From Bathymodiolus brooksi (Eukaryota > Mollusca > Bivalvia > Mytilida > Modiolidae), in the NCBI GenBank assembly GCA_963680875.1, contig OY804577.1, positions 148,694,196-148,758,195 on the forward strand: a DNA stretch of 64,000 nt. The letters are read 5' to 3'. Made by a program: the position numbers and the translations under genes. Shown here in pieces: positions 26,501 to 40,900 of this stretch (the first letter of the stretch is position 1; every line of letters starts with the position of its first letter). A model generated the notes under the pieces. The model worked only from the letters and a program-made list of their open reading frames with translations. It did no database searches and had not been told where the DNA came from.

Positions 26501-29500
26501 CTAAGTGGTACTCTCAGTGTTAGCATTCCGTGTGATATTTATTGTACGTTTCCTGGTGTCTAAGTGGTACTCTCAGTGTTAACATTCCGTGTGATATTTA
26601 TTGTATGTTTCCTGGTGTCTAAGTGGTACTCTCAGTGTTAACATTCCGTGTGATATTTATTGTATGTTTACTGGTGTCTAAGTGGTACTCTCAGTGCTAA
26701 CATTCCGTGTGATATTTATTGTATGTTTCCTGGTGTCTAAGTGGTACTCTCAGTGTTAACATTCCGTGTGATATTTATTGTATGTTTCCTGGTGACTACG
26801 TGGTACTCTCAGTGTTAACATTCCGTGTGATATTTATTGTATGTTTCCTGGTGTCTAAGTGGTACTCTCAGTGTTAACATTCGTGTGATATTTATTGTAT
26901 GTTTCCTGGTGTCTAAGTGGTACTCTCAGTGTTAACATTCCGTGTGATATTTATTATATGTTTCCTGGTGTCTAAATGGTACTCTCAGTGTTAACATTCC
27001 GTGTGATATTTATTGTATGTTTCCTGGTGTCGAAGTGGTACTCTCAGTGTTAACATTCCGTGTGATATTTATTGTATGTTTCCTGGTGTCTATGTGGTAC
27101 TCTCAGTGTTAACATTCCGTGTGATATTTATTGTATGTTTCCTGGTGTCTAAGTGGTACTCTCAGTGTTAACATTCCGTGTGATATTTATTGTATGTTTC
27201 CTGGTGTCTACGTGGTACTCTCAGTGTTAACATTCCGTGTGATATTTATTATATGTTTCCTGGTGTCTAAATGGTACTCTCAGTGTTAACATTCCGTGTG
27301 ATATTTATTGTATGTTTCCTGGTGTCGAAGTGGTACTCTCAGTGTTAACATTCCGTGTGATATTTATTGTATGTTTCCTGGTGTCTATGTGGTACTCTCA
27401 GTGTTAACATTCCGTGTGATATTTATTGTATGTTTCCTGGTGTCTAAGTGGTACTCTCAGTGTTAACATTCCGTGTGATATTTATTGTATGTTTCCTGGT
27501 GTCTACGTGGTACTCTCAGTGTTAACATTCGTGTGATATTTATTGTATGTTTCCTGGTGTCTAAGTGGTACTCTCAGTGTTAACATTCCGTGTGATATTT
27601 ATTGTATGTTTCCTGGTGTCGAAGTGGTACTCTCAGTGATAACATTCCGTGTGATATTTATTGTATGTTTCCTGGTGTCTAAATGGTACTCTCAGTGTTA
27701 ACATTCCGTGTGATATTTATTGTATGTTTCCTGCTGTCTAAGTGGTACTCTCAGTGTTAACATTCCGTGTGATATTTATTGCATGTTTACTGGTGTCTAA
27801 GTGGTACTCTCCGTGTTAACATTCCGTGTGATATATATTGTATGTTTACTGGTGTCTAAGTGGTGCTCTCAGTGTTAACATTCCGTGTGATATTTATTGT
27901 ATGTTTCCTGGTGTCTAAATGGTACTCTCATTGTTAACATTCCGTAAGATATTTATTGTATGTTTACTGGTGTCTAAGTGGTACTCTCAGTGTTAACATT
28001 CCGTGTGATATTTATTGTACGTTTCCTGGTGTCTAAGTGGTACTCTCAGTGTTAACATTCCGTGTGATATTTATTGTATGTTTACTGGTGTCTAAGTGGT
28101 ACTCTCAGTGTTAACATTCCGTGTGATATTTATTGTATGTTTCCTGGTGTCTAAGTGGTACTCTCAGTGATAACATTCCGTGTGATATTTATTGTATGTT
28201 TACTGGTGTCTAAGTGGTACTCTCAGTGCTAACATTCCGTGTGATATTTATTGTACGTTTCCTGGTGTCTAAGTGGTACTCTCAGTGTTAACATTCCGTG
28301 TGATATTTATTGTATGTTTCCTGGTGTCTAAGTGGTACTCTCAGTGTTAACATTCCGTGTGATATTTATTGTACGTTTCCTGGTGTCTAAGTGGTACTCT
28401 CAGTGTTAACATTCCGTGTGATATTTATTGTATGTTTCCTGGTGTCTAAGTGGTACTCTCAGTGTTAACATTCCGTGTGATATTTATTGTATGTTTTCTG
28501 GTGTCTAAGTGGTACTCTCAGTGTTAACATTCCGTGTGATATTTATTGTACGTTTCTTGGTGTCTAAGTGGTACTCTCAGTGTTAACATTCCGTGTGATA
28601 TTTATTGTATGTTTCCTGCTGTCTAAGTGGTACTCTCAGTGTTAACATTCCGTGTGATATTTATTGTATGTTTCCTGGTGTCTAAGTGGTACTCTCAGTG
28701 TTAACATTCCGTGTGATATTTATTGTATGTTTCCTGGTGTCTAAATGGTACTCTCAGTGTTAACATTCCGTGTGATATTTATTGTATGTTTACTGGTGTC
28801 TACGTGGTACTCTCAGTGTTAACATTCCGTGTGATATTTATTGTATGTTTCCTGGTGTCTAAGTGGTACTCTCAGTGTTAACATTCCGTGTGATATTTAT
28901 TGTACGTTTCCTGGTGTCTAAGTGGTACTCTCAGTGTTAACATTCCGTGTGATATTTATTGTATGTTTACTGGTGTCTAAGTGGTACTCTCAGTGTTAAC
29001 ATTCCGTGTGATATTTATTGTATGTTTACTGGTGTCTAAGTGGTACTCTCAGTGCTAACATTCCGTGTGATATTTATTGTACGTTTCCTGGTGTCTAAGT
29101 GGTACTCTCAGTGTTAACATTCCGTGTGATATTTATTGTATGTTTACTGGTGTCTAAGTGGTACTCTCAGTGTTAACATTCCGTGTGATATTTATTGTAT
29201 GTTTCCTGGTGTCTAAGTGGTACTATCAGTGTTAACATTCCGTGTGATATTTATTGTATGTTTCCTGGTGTCTAAATGGTACTCTCAGTGTTAACATTCC
29301 GTGTGATATTTATTGTATGTTTACTGGTGTCTAAGTGGTACTCTCAGTGTTAACATTCCGTGTGATATTTATTGTATGTTTCCTGGTGTCTAAGTGGTAC
29401 TCTCAGTGTTAACATTCCGTGTGATATTTATTATATGTTTCCTGGTGTCTAAATGGTACTCTCAGTGTTAACATTCCGTGTGATATTTATTGTAAGTTTC

Positions 29501-29819
29501 CTGGTGTCGAAGTGGTACTCTCAGTGTTAACATTCCGTGTGATATTTATTGTATGTTTCCTGGTGTCTATGTGGTACTCTAAGTGTTAACATTCCGTGTG
29601 ATATTTATTGTATGTTTCCTGGTGTCTAAGTGGTACTCTCAGTGTTAGCATTCCGTGTGATATTTATTGTATGTTTCCTGGTGTCTACGTGGTACTCTCA
29701 GTGTTAACATTCGTGTGATATTTATTGTATGTTTCCTGGTGTCTAAGTGGTACTCTCAGTGTTAACATTCCGTGTGATATTTATTGTATGCTTCCTGGTG
29801 TCGAAGTGGTACTCTCAGT

Positions 29820-32800
29820 GATAACATTCCGTGTGATATTTATTGTATGTTTCCTGGTGTCTAAATGGTACTCTCAGTGTTAACATTCCGTGTGATATTT
29901 ATTGTATGTTTCCTGCTGTCTAAGTGGTACTCTCAGTGTTAACATTCCGTGTGATATTTATTGCATGTTTACTGGTGTCTAAGTGGTACTCTCCGTGTTA
30001 ACATTCCGTGTGATATATATTGTATGTTTACTGGTGTCTAAGTGGTACTCTCAGTGTTAACATTCCGTGTGATATTTATTGTATGTTTCCTGGTGTCTAA
30101 ATGGTACTCTCATTGTTAACATTCCGTGTGATATTTATTGTATGTTTACTGGTGTCTAAGTGGTACTCTCAGTGTTAACATTCCGTGTGATATTTATTGT
30201 ACGTTTCCTGGTGTCTAAGTGGTACTCTCAGTGTTAACATTCCGTGTGATATTTATTGTATGTTTACTGGTGTCTAAGTGGTACTCTCAGTGTTAACATT
30301 CCGTGTGATATTTATTGTATGTTTCCTGGTGTCTAAGTGGTACTCTCAGTGTTAACATTCCGTGTGATATTTATTGTATGTTTACTGGTGTCTAAGTGGT
30401 ACTCTCAGTGCTAACATTCCGTGTGATATTTATTGTACGTTTCCTGGTGTCTAAGTGGTACTCTCAGTGTTAACATTCCGTGTGATATTTATTGTATGTT
30501 TACTGGTGTCTAAGTGGTACTCTCAGTGTTAACATTCCGTGTGATATTTATTGTATGTTTCCTGGTGTCTAAGTGGTACTCTCAGTGTTAACATTCCGTG
30601 TGATATTTATTGTATGTTTCCTGGTGTATAAGTGGTACTCTCAGTGTTAACATTCCGTGTGATATTTATTGTATGTTTACTGGTGTCTAAGTGGTACTAT
30701 CAGTGTTAACATTCCGTGTGATATATATTGTATGTTTCCTGGTGTCTAAATGGTACTCTCAGTGTTAACATTCCGTGTGATATTTATTGTATGCTTACTG
30801 GTGTCTAAGTGGTACTCTCAGTGTTAACATTCCGTGTGATATTTATTGTATGTTTCCTGGTGTCTAAGTGGTACTCTCAGTGTTAACATTCCGTGTGATA
30901 TTTATTATATGTTTCCTGGTGTCTAAATGGTACTCTCAGTGTTAACATTCCGTGTGATATTTATTGTATGTTTCCTGGTGTCGAAGTGGTACTCTCAGTG
31001 TTAACATTCCGTGTGATATTTATTGTATGTTTCCTGGTGTCTATGTGGTACTCTCAGTGTTAACATTCCGTGTGATATTTATTGTATGTTTCCTGGTGTC
31101 TAAGTGGTACTCTTAGTGTTAACATTCCGTGTGATATTTATTGTATGTTTCCTGGTGTCTACGTGGTACTCTCAGTGTTAACATTCGTGTGATATTTATT
31201 GTATGTTTCCTGGTGTCTAAGTGGTACTCTCAGTGTTAACATTCCGTGTGATATTTATTGTATGTTTCCTGGTGTCGAAGTGGTACTCTCAGTGATAACA
31301 TTCCGTGTGATATTTATTGTATGTTTCCTGGTGTCTAAATGGTACTCTCAGTGTTAACATTCCGTGTGATATTTATTGTATGTTTCCTGCTGTCTAAGTG
31401 GTACTCTCAGTGTTAACATTCCGTGTGATATTTATTGCATGTTTACTGGTGTCTAAGTGGTACTCTCCGTGTTAACATTCCGTGTGATATATATTGTATG
31501 TTTACTGGTGTCTAAGTGGTAATCTCAGCGTTAACATTCCGTGTGATATTTATTGTATGTTTCCTGGTGTCTAAATGGTACTCTCATTGTTAACATTCCG
31601 AGTGATATTTATTGTATGTTTACTGGTGTCTATGTGGTACTCTCAGTGTTAACATTCCGTGTGATATTTATTGTACGTTTCCTGGTGTCTAAGTGGTACT
31701 CTCAGTGTTAACATTCCGTTTGATATTTATTGTATGTTTACTGGTGTCTAAGTGGTACTCTCAGTGCTAACATTCCGTGTGATATTTATTGTACGTTTCC
31801 TGGTGTCTAAGTTGTACTCTCAGTGTTAACATTCCGTGTGATATTTATTGTATGTTTACTGGTGTCTAAGTGGTACTCTCAGTGTTAACATTCCGTGTGA
31901 TATTTATTGTATGTTTCCTGGTGTCTAAGTGGTACTATCAGTGTTAACATTCCGTGTGATATTTATTGTATGTTTCCTGGTGTCTAAGTGGTACTCTCCG
32001 TGTTACCATTCCGTGTGATATTTATTGTATGTTTCCTGGTGTCTAAATGGTACTCTCAGTGTTAACATTCCGTGTGATATTTATTGTATGTTTACTGGTG
32101 TCTAAGTGGTACTCTCAGTGTTAACATTCCGTGTGATATTTATTGTATGTTTCCTGGTGTCTAAGTGGTACTCTCAGTGTTAACATTCCGTGTGATATTT
32201 ATTATATGTTTCCTGGTGTCTAAATGGTACTCTCAGTGTTAACATTCCGTGTGATATTTATTGTATGTTTCCTGGTGTCTACGTGGTACTCTCAGTGTTA
32301 ACATTCCGTGTGATATTTATTGCATGTTTACTGGTGTCTAAGTGGTACTCTCCGTGTTAACATTCCGTGTGATATATATTGTATGTTTACTGGTGTCTAA
32401 GTGGTACTCTCAGTGTTAACATTCCGTGTGATATTTATTGTATGTTTCCTGGTGTCTAAATGGTACTCTCATTGTTAACATTCCGAGTGATATTTATTGT
32501 ATGTTTACTGGTGTCTATGTGGTACTCTCAGTGTTAACATTCCGTGTGATATTTATTGTACGTTTCCTGGTGTCTAAGTGGTACTCTCAGTGTTAACATT
32601 CCGTTTGATATTTATTGTATGTTTACTGGTGTCTAAGTGGTACTCTCAGTGCTAACATTCCGTGTGATATTTATTGTACGTTTCCTGGTGTCTAAGTGGT
32701 ACTCTCAGTGTTAACATTCCGTGTGATATTTATTGTATGTTTACTGGTGTCTAAGTGGTACTCTCAGTGTTAACATTCGTGTGATATTTATTGTATGTTT

Positions 32801-35800
32801 CCTGGTGTCTAAGTGGTACTATCAGTGTTAACATTCCGTGTGATATTTATTGTATGTTTCCTGGTGTCTAAGTGGTACTCTCCGTGTTACCATTCCGTGT
32901 GATATTTATTGTATGTTTCCTGGTGTCTAAATGGTACTCTCAGTGTTAACATTCCGTGTGATATTTATTGTATGTTTACTGGTGTCTAAGTGGTACTCTC
33001 AGTGTTAACATTCCGTGTGATATTTATTGTATGTTTCCTGGTGTCTAAGTGGTACTCTCAGTGTTAACATTCCGTGTGATATTTATTATATGTTTCCTGG
33101 TGTCTAAATGGTACTCTCAGTGTTAACATTCCGTGTGATATTTATTGTATGTTTACTGGTGTCGAAGTGGTACTCTCAGTGTTAACATTCCGTGTGATAT
33201 TTATTGTATGTTTCCTGGTGTCTATGTGGTACTCTCAGTGTTAACATTCCGTGTGATATTTATTGTATGTTTCCTGGTGTCTAAGTGGTACTCTCAGTGT
33301 TAACATTCCGTGTGATATTTATTGTATGTTTCCTGGTGTCTACGTGGTACTCTCAGTGTTAACATTCGTGTGATATTTATTGTACGTTTCCTGGTGTCTA
33401 TGTGGTACTCTAAGTGTTAACATTCCGTGTGATATTTATTGTATGTTTCCTGGTGTCTAAGTGGTACTCTCAGTGTTAACATTCCGTGTGATATTTATTG
33501 TATGTTTCCTGGTGTCTACGTGGTACTCTCAGTGTTAGCATTCCGTGTGATATTTATTGTATGTTTCCTGGTGTCTATGTGGTACTCTCAGTGTTAACAT
33601 TCCGTGTGATATTTATTGTATGTTTCCTGGTGTCTAAGTGGTACTCTCAGTGTTAACATTCCGTGTGATATTTATTGTAAGTTTCCTGGTGTCGAAGTGG
33701 TACTCTCAGTGTTAACATTCCGTGTGATATTTATTGTATGTTTCCTGGTGTCTATGTGGTACTCTAAGTGTTAACATTCCGTGTGATATTTATTGTATGT
33801 TTCCTGGTGTCTAAGTGGTACTCTCAGTGTTAACATTCCGTGTGATATTTATTGTATGTTTCCTGGTGTCGAAGTGGTACTCTCAGTGTTAACATTCGTG
33901 TGATATTTATTGTATGTTTCCTGGTGTCTAAGTGGTACTCTCAGTGTTAACATTCCGTGTGATATTTATTGTATGCTTCCTGGTGTCGAAGTGGTACTCT
34001 CAGTGATAACATTCCGTGTGATATTTATTGTATGTTTCCTGGTGTCTAAATGGTACTCTCAGTGTTAACATTCCGTGTGATATTTATTGTATGTTTCCTG
34101 CTGTCTAAGTGGTACTCTCAGTGTTAACATTACGTGTGATATTTATTGCATGTTTACTGGTGTCTAAGTGGTACTCTCCGTGTTAACATTCCGTGTGATA
34201 TATATTGTATGTTTACTGGTGTCTAAGTGGTACTCTCAGTGTTAACATTCCGTGTGATATTTATTGTATGTTTCCTGGTGTCTAAATGGTACTCTCATTG
34301 TTAACATTCCGTGTGATATTTATTGTATGTTTACTGGTGTCTAAGTGGTACCCTCAGTGTTAACATTCCGTGTGATATTTATTGTACGTTTCCTGGTGTC
34401 TAAGTGGTACTCTCAGTGTTAACATTCCGTGTGATATTTATTGTATGTTTACTGGTGTCTAAGTGGTACTCTCAGTGTTAACATTCCGTGTGATATTTAT
34501 TGTATGTTTCCTGGTGTCTAAGTGGTACTCTCAGTGTTAATATTCCGTGTGATATTTATTGTATGTTTACTGGTGTCTAAGTGGTACTCTCAGTGTTAAC
34601 ATTCCGTGTGATATTTATTGTACGTTTCCTGGTGTCTAAGTGGTACTCTCAGTGTTAACATTCCGTGTGATATTTATTGTATGTTTACTGGTGTCTAAGT
34701 GGTACTCTCAGTGTTAACATTCCGTGTGATATTTATTGTATGTTTCCTGGTGTCTAAGTGGTACTCTCAGTGTTAACATTCCGTGTGATATTTATTGTAT
34801 GTTTCCTGGTGTATAAGTGGTACTCTCAGTGTTAACATTCCGTGTGATATTTATTGTATGTTTACTGGTGTCTAAGTGGTACTATCAGTGTTAACATTCC
34901 GTGTGATATATATTGTATGTTTCCTGGTGTCTAAATGGTACTCTCAGTGTTAACATTCCGTGTGATATTTATTGTATGTTTACTGGTGTCTAAGTGGTAC
35001 TCTCAGTGTTAACATTCCGTGTGATATTTATTGTATGTTTCCTGGTGTCTAAGTGGTACTCTCAGTGTTAACATTCCGTGTGATATTTATTATATGTTTC
35101 CTGGTGTCTAAATGGTACTCTCAGTGTTAACATTCCGTGTGATATTTATTGTATGTTTCCTGGTGTCTACGTGGTACTCTCAGTGTTAACATTCCGTGTG
35201 ATATTTATTGTATGTTTCCTGGTGTCTATGTGGTACTCTCAGTGTTAACATTCCGTGTGATATTTATTGTATGTTTCCTGGTGTCTAAGTGGTACTCTCA
35301 GTGTTAACATTCCGTGTGATATTTATTGTATGTTTCCTGGTGTCTACGTGGTACTCTCAGTGTTAACATTCGTGTGATATTTATTGTATGTTTCCTGGTG
35401 TCGAAGTGGTACTCTCAGTGTTAACATTCCGTGTGATATTTATTGTATGTTTCCTGGTGTCGAAGTGGTACTCTCAGTGATAACATTCCGTGTGATATTT
35501 ATTGTATGTTTCCTGGTGTCTAAATGGTACTCTCAGTGTTAACATTCCGTGTGATATTTATTGTATGTTTCCTGCTGTCTAAGTGGTACTCTCAGTGTTA
35601 ACATTCCGTGTGATATTTATTGCATGTTTACTGGTGTCTAAGTGGTACTCTCCGTGTTAACATTCCGTGTGATATATATTGTATGTTTACTGGTGTCTAA
35701 GTGGTACTCTCAGTGTTAACATTCCGTGTGATATTTATTGTATGTTTCCTGGTGTCTAAATGGTACTCTCATTGTTAACATTCCGAGTGATATTTATTGT

Positions 35801-37939
35801 ATGTTTACTGGTGTCTAAGTGGTACTCTCAGTGTTAACATTCCGTGTGATATTTATTGTACGTTTCCTGGTGTCTAAGTGGTACTCTCAGTGTTAACATT
35901 CCGTGTGATATTTATTGTATGTTTACTGGTGTCTAAGTGGTACTCTCAGTGTTAACATTCCGTGTGATATTTATTGTATGTTTCCTGGTGTCTAAGTGGT
36001 ACTCTCAGTGTTAATATTCCGTGTGATATTTATTGTATGTTTACTGGTGTCTAAGTGGTACTCTCAGTGCTAACATTCCGTGTGATATTTATTGTACGTT
36101 TCCTGGTGTCTAAGTGGTACTCTCAGTGTTAACATTCCGTGTGATATTTATTGTATGTTTACTGGTGTCTAAGTGGTACTCTCAGTGTTAGCATTCCGTG
36201 TGATATTTATTGTATGTTTCCTGGTGTCTAAGTGGTACTCTCAGTGTTAACATTCCGTGTGATATTTATTGTATGTTTCCTGGTGTATAAGTGGTACTCT
36301 CAGTGTTAACATTCCGTGTGATATTTATTGTATGTTTACTGGTGTCTAAGTGGTACTATCAGTGTTAACATTCCGTGTGATATATATTGTATGTTTCCTG
36401 GTGTCTAAATGGTACTCTCAGTGTTAACATTCCGTGTGATATTTATTGTATGTTTACTGGTGTCTAAGTGGTACTCTCAGTGTTAACATTCCGTGTGATA
36501 TTTATTGTATGTTTCCTGGTGTCTAAGTGGTACTCTCAGTGTTAACATTCCGTGTGATATTTATTATATGTTTCCTGGTGTCTAAATGGTACTCTCAGTG
36601 TTAACATTCCGTGTGATATTTATTGTATGTTTCCTGGTGTCGAAGTGGTACTCTCAGTGTTAACATTCCGTGTGATATTTATTGTATGTTTCCTGGTGTC
36701 TATGTGGTACTCTCAGTGTTAACATTCCGTGTGATATTTATTGTATGTTTCCTGGTGTCTAAGTGGTACTCTCAGTGTTAACATTCCGTGTGATATTTAT
36801 TGTATGTTTCCTGGTGTCTACGTGGTACTCTCAGTGTTAACATTCGTGTGATATTTATTGTATGTTTCCTGGTGTCTAAGTGGTACTCTCAGTGTTAACA
36901 TTCCGTGTGATATTTATTGTATGTTTCCTGGTGTCGAAGTGGTACTCTCAGTGATAACATTCCGTGTGATATTTATTGTATGTTTCCTGGTGTCTAAATG
37001 GTACTCTCAGTGTTAACATTCCGTGTGATATTTATTGTATGTTTCCTGCTGTCTAAGTGGTACTCTCAGTGTTAACATTCCGTGTGATATTTATTGCATG
37101 TTTACTGGTGTCTAAGTGGTACTCTCCGTGTTAACATTCCGTGTGATATATATTGTATGTTTACTGGTGTCTAAGTGGTACTCTCAGTGTTAACATTCCG
37201 TGTGATATTTATTGTATGTTTCCTGGTGTCTAAATGGTACTCTCATTGTTAACATTCCGAGTGATATTTATTGTATGTTTACTGGTGTCTATGTGGTACT
37301 CTCAGTGTTAACATTCCGTGTGATATTTATTGTACGTTTCCTGGTGTCTAAGTGGTACTCTCAGTGTTAACATTCCGTTTGATATTTATTGTATGTTTAC
37401 TGGTGTCTAAGTGGTACTCTCAGTGCTAACATTCCGTGTGATATTTATTGTACGTTTCCTGGTGTCTAAGTTGTACTCTCAGTGTTAACATTCCGTGTGA
37501 TATTTATTGTATGTTTACTGGTGTCTAAGTGGTACTCTCAGTGTTAACATTCCGTGTGATATTTATTGTATGTTTCCTGGTGTCTAAGTGGTACTATCAG
37601 TGTTAACATTCCGTGTGATATTTATTGTATGTTTCCTGGTGTCTAAGTGGTACTCTCCGTGTTACCATTCCGTGTGATATTTATTGTATGTTTCCTGGTG
37701 TCTAAATGGTACTCTCAGTGTTAACATTCCGTGTGATATTTATTGTATGTTTACTGGTGTCTAAGTGGTACTCTCAGTGTTAACATTCCGTGTGATATTT
37801 ATTGTATGTTTCCTGGTGTCTAAGTGGTACTCTCAGTGTTAACATTCCGTGTGATATTTATTATATGTTTCCTGGTGTCTAAATGGTACTCTCAGTGTTA
37901 ACATTCCGTGTGATATTTATTGTATGTTTCCTGGTGTCG
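29820..37939 (+). repeat. About 2.45-kb block in two copies, offset 5,659 bp (96 monomers)
   Basis: The order at about 29820-32280 matches about 35480-37939. Exact pairs 5,659 bp apart include 'gcatg' at 29963/35622 and 31437/37096, 'gtataagtgg' units at 30623/36282, 'ccgagtg' at 31601/37260, 'ccgtttg' at 31720/37379, 'aagttgtact' near 31811/37470, and 'ctccgtgttacc' at 31996/37655. The copies part at 32281/37940 ('tctacgtgg' against 'tcgaagtgg'). Small differences occur inside, for example 'ccgtgtg' near 30127 against 'ccgagtg' at 35786, so the copies have diverged or been partly converted. Confidence 0.82.
31430..33260 (+). repeat. 15-monomer (885-bp) tandem duplication
   Basis: Landmarks repeat exactly 885 bp apart: 'gcatg' at 31437/32322, 'ccgagtg' at 31601/32486, then 'ctatgtgg', 'ccgtttg', 'gtgctaac', 'tactatcag' and 'ctccgtgttacc'. 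The offset is 15 whole monomers with no length change. The second copy has acquired a 58-bp unit at about 32779 that the first lacks. This small duplication sits at the end of the 29.8-32.3 kb block and is absent from its other copy at 35.5-37.9 kb, so it arose after that copy separated or was lost from it. Confidence 0.82.
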
Positions 37940-40900
37940 AAGTGGTACTCTCAGTGTTAACATTCCGTGTGATATTTATTGTATGTTTCCTGGTGTCTAT
38001 GTGGTACTCTCAGTGTTAACATTCCGTGTGATATTTATTGTATGTTTCCTGGTGTCTAAGTGGTACTCTCAGTGTTAACATTCCGTGTGATATTTATTGT
38101 ATGTTTCCTGGTGTCTACGTGGTACTCTCAGTGTTAACATTCGTGTGATATTTATTGTACGTTTCCTGGTGTCTAAGTGGTACTCTCAGTGTTAACATTC
38201 CGTGTGATATTTATTGTATGTTTCATGGTGTCTAAGTGGTACTCTCAGTGTTAACATTCCGTGTGATATTTATTGCATGTTTACTGGTGTCTAAGTGGTA
38301 CTCTCAGTGTTAACATTCTGTGTGATATATATTGTATGTTTACTGGTGTCTAAGTGGTACTCTCAGTGATAACATTCCGTGTGATATTTATTGTATGTTT
38401 CCTGGTGTCTAAATGGTACTCTCAGTGTTAACATTCCGTGTGATATTTATTGTATGTTTCCTGCTGTCTAAGTGGTACTCTCAGTGTTAACATTCCGTGT
38501 GATATTTATTGTATGTTTCCTGGTGTCTAAGTGGTACTATCAGTGTTAACATTCCGTGTGATATTTATTGTATGTTTCCTGGTGTCTAAGTGGTACTCTC
38601 CGTGTTACCATTCCGTGTGATATTTATTGTATGTTTCCTGGTGTCTAAGTGGTACTCTCAGTGTTAACATTCCGTGTGATATTTATTGTATGTTTACTGG
38701 TGTCTAAGTGGTACTCTCAGTGTTAACATTCCGTGTGATATTTATTGTATGTTTCCTGGTGTCTAAGTGGTACTCTCAGTGTTAACATTCCGTGTGATAT
38801 TTATTATATGTTTCCTGGTGTCTAAATGGTACTCTCAGTGTTAACATTCCGTGTGATATTTATTGTATGTTTCCTGGTGTCGAAGTGGTACTCTCAGTGT
38901 TAACATTCCGTGTGATATTTATTGTATGTTTCCTGGTGTCTATGTGGTACTCTCAGTGTTAACATTCCGTGTGATATTTATTGTATGTTTCCTGGTGTCT
39001 AAGTGGTACTCTCAGTGTTAACATTCCGTGTGATATTTATTGTACGTTTCCTGGTGTCTAAGTGGTACTCTCAGTGTTAACATTCCGTGTGATATTTATT
39101 GTATGTTTACTGGTGTCTAAGTGGTACTCTCAGTGCTAACATTCCGTGTGATATTTATTGTACGTTTCCTGGTGTCTAAGTGGTACTCTCAGTGTTAACA
39201 TTCCGTGTGATATTTATTGTATGTTTACTGGTGTCTAAGTGGTACTCTCAGTGTTAACATTCCGTGTGATATTTATTGTATGTTTCCTGGTGTCTAAGTG
39301 GTACTCTCAGTGTTAACATTCCGTGTGATATTTATTGTATGTTTCCTGGTGTCTACGTGGTACTCTCAGTGTTAACATTCGTGTGATATTTATTGTATGT
39401 TTCCTGGTGTCTAAGTGGTACTCTCAGTGTTAACATTCCGTGTGATATTTATTGTATGCTTCCTGGTGTCGAAGTGGTACTCTCAGTGATAACATTCCGT
39501 GTGATATTTATTGTATGTTTCCTGGTGTCTAAATGGTACTCTCAGTGTTAACATTCCGTGTGATATTTATTGTATGTTTCCTGCTGTCTAAGTGGTACTC
39601 TCCGTGTTAACATTCCGTGTGATATATATTGTATGTTTACTGGTGTCTAAGTGGTACTCTCAGTGTTAACATTCCGTGTGATATTTATTGTATGTTTCCT
39701 GGTGTCTAAATGTTACTCTCATTGTTAACATTCCGTGTGATATTTATTGTATGTTTACTGGTGTCTAAGTGGTACTCTCAGTGTTAACATTCCGTGTGAT
39801 ATTTATTGTACGTTTCCTGGTGTCTAAGTGGTACTCTCAGTGTTAACATTCCGTGTGATATTTATTGTATGTTTACTGGTGTCTAAGTGGTACTCTCAGT
39901 GTTAACATTCCGTGTGATATTTATTGTATGTTTCCTGGTGTCTAAGTGGTACTCTCAGTGTTAACATTCCGTGTGATATTTATTGTATGTTTACTGGTGT
40001 CTAAGTGGTACTCTCAGTGCTAACATTCCGTGTGATATTTATTGTACGTTTCCTGGTGTCTAAGTGGTACTCTCAGTGTTTACATTCCGTGTGATATTTA
40101 TTGTATGTTTACTGGTGTCTAAGTGGTACTCTCAGTGTTAACATTCCGTGTGATATTTATTGTATGTTTACTGGTGTCTAAGTGGTACTCTCAGTGTTAA
40201 CATTCCGTGTGATATTTATTGTATGTTTCCTGGTGTCTAAGTGGTACTCTCAGTGTTAACATTCCGTGTGATATTTATTGTATGTTTACTGGTGTCTAAG
40301 TGGTACTATCAGTGTTAACATTCCGTGTGATATTTATTGTATGTTTCCTGGTGTCTAAATGGTACTCTCAGTGTTAACATTCCGTGTGATATTTATTGTA
40401 TGTTTACTGGTGTCTAAGTGGTACTCTCAGTGTTAACATTCCGTGTGATATTTATTGTATGTTTCCTGGTGTCTAAGTGGTACTCTCAGTGTTAACATTC
40501 CGTGTGATATTTATTATATGTTTCCTGGTGTCTAAATGGTACTCTCAGTGTTAACATTCCGTGTGATATTTATTGTATGTTTCCTGGTGTCGAAGTGGTA
40601 CTCTCAGTGTTAACATTCCGTGTGATATTTATTGTATGTTTCCTGGTGTCTATGTGGTACTCTCAGTGTTAACATTCCGTGTGATATTTATTGTATGTTT
40701 CCTGGTGTCTAAGTGGTACTCTCAGTGTTAACATTCCGTGTGATATTTATTGTATGTTTCCTGGTGTCTACGTGGTACTCTCAGTGTTAACATTCGTGTG
40801 ATATTTATTGTATGTTTCCTGGTGTCTAAGTGGTACTCTCAGTGTTAACATTCCGTGTGATATTTATTGTATGTTTCCTGGTGTCGAAGTGGTACTCTCA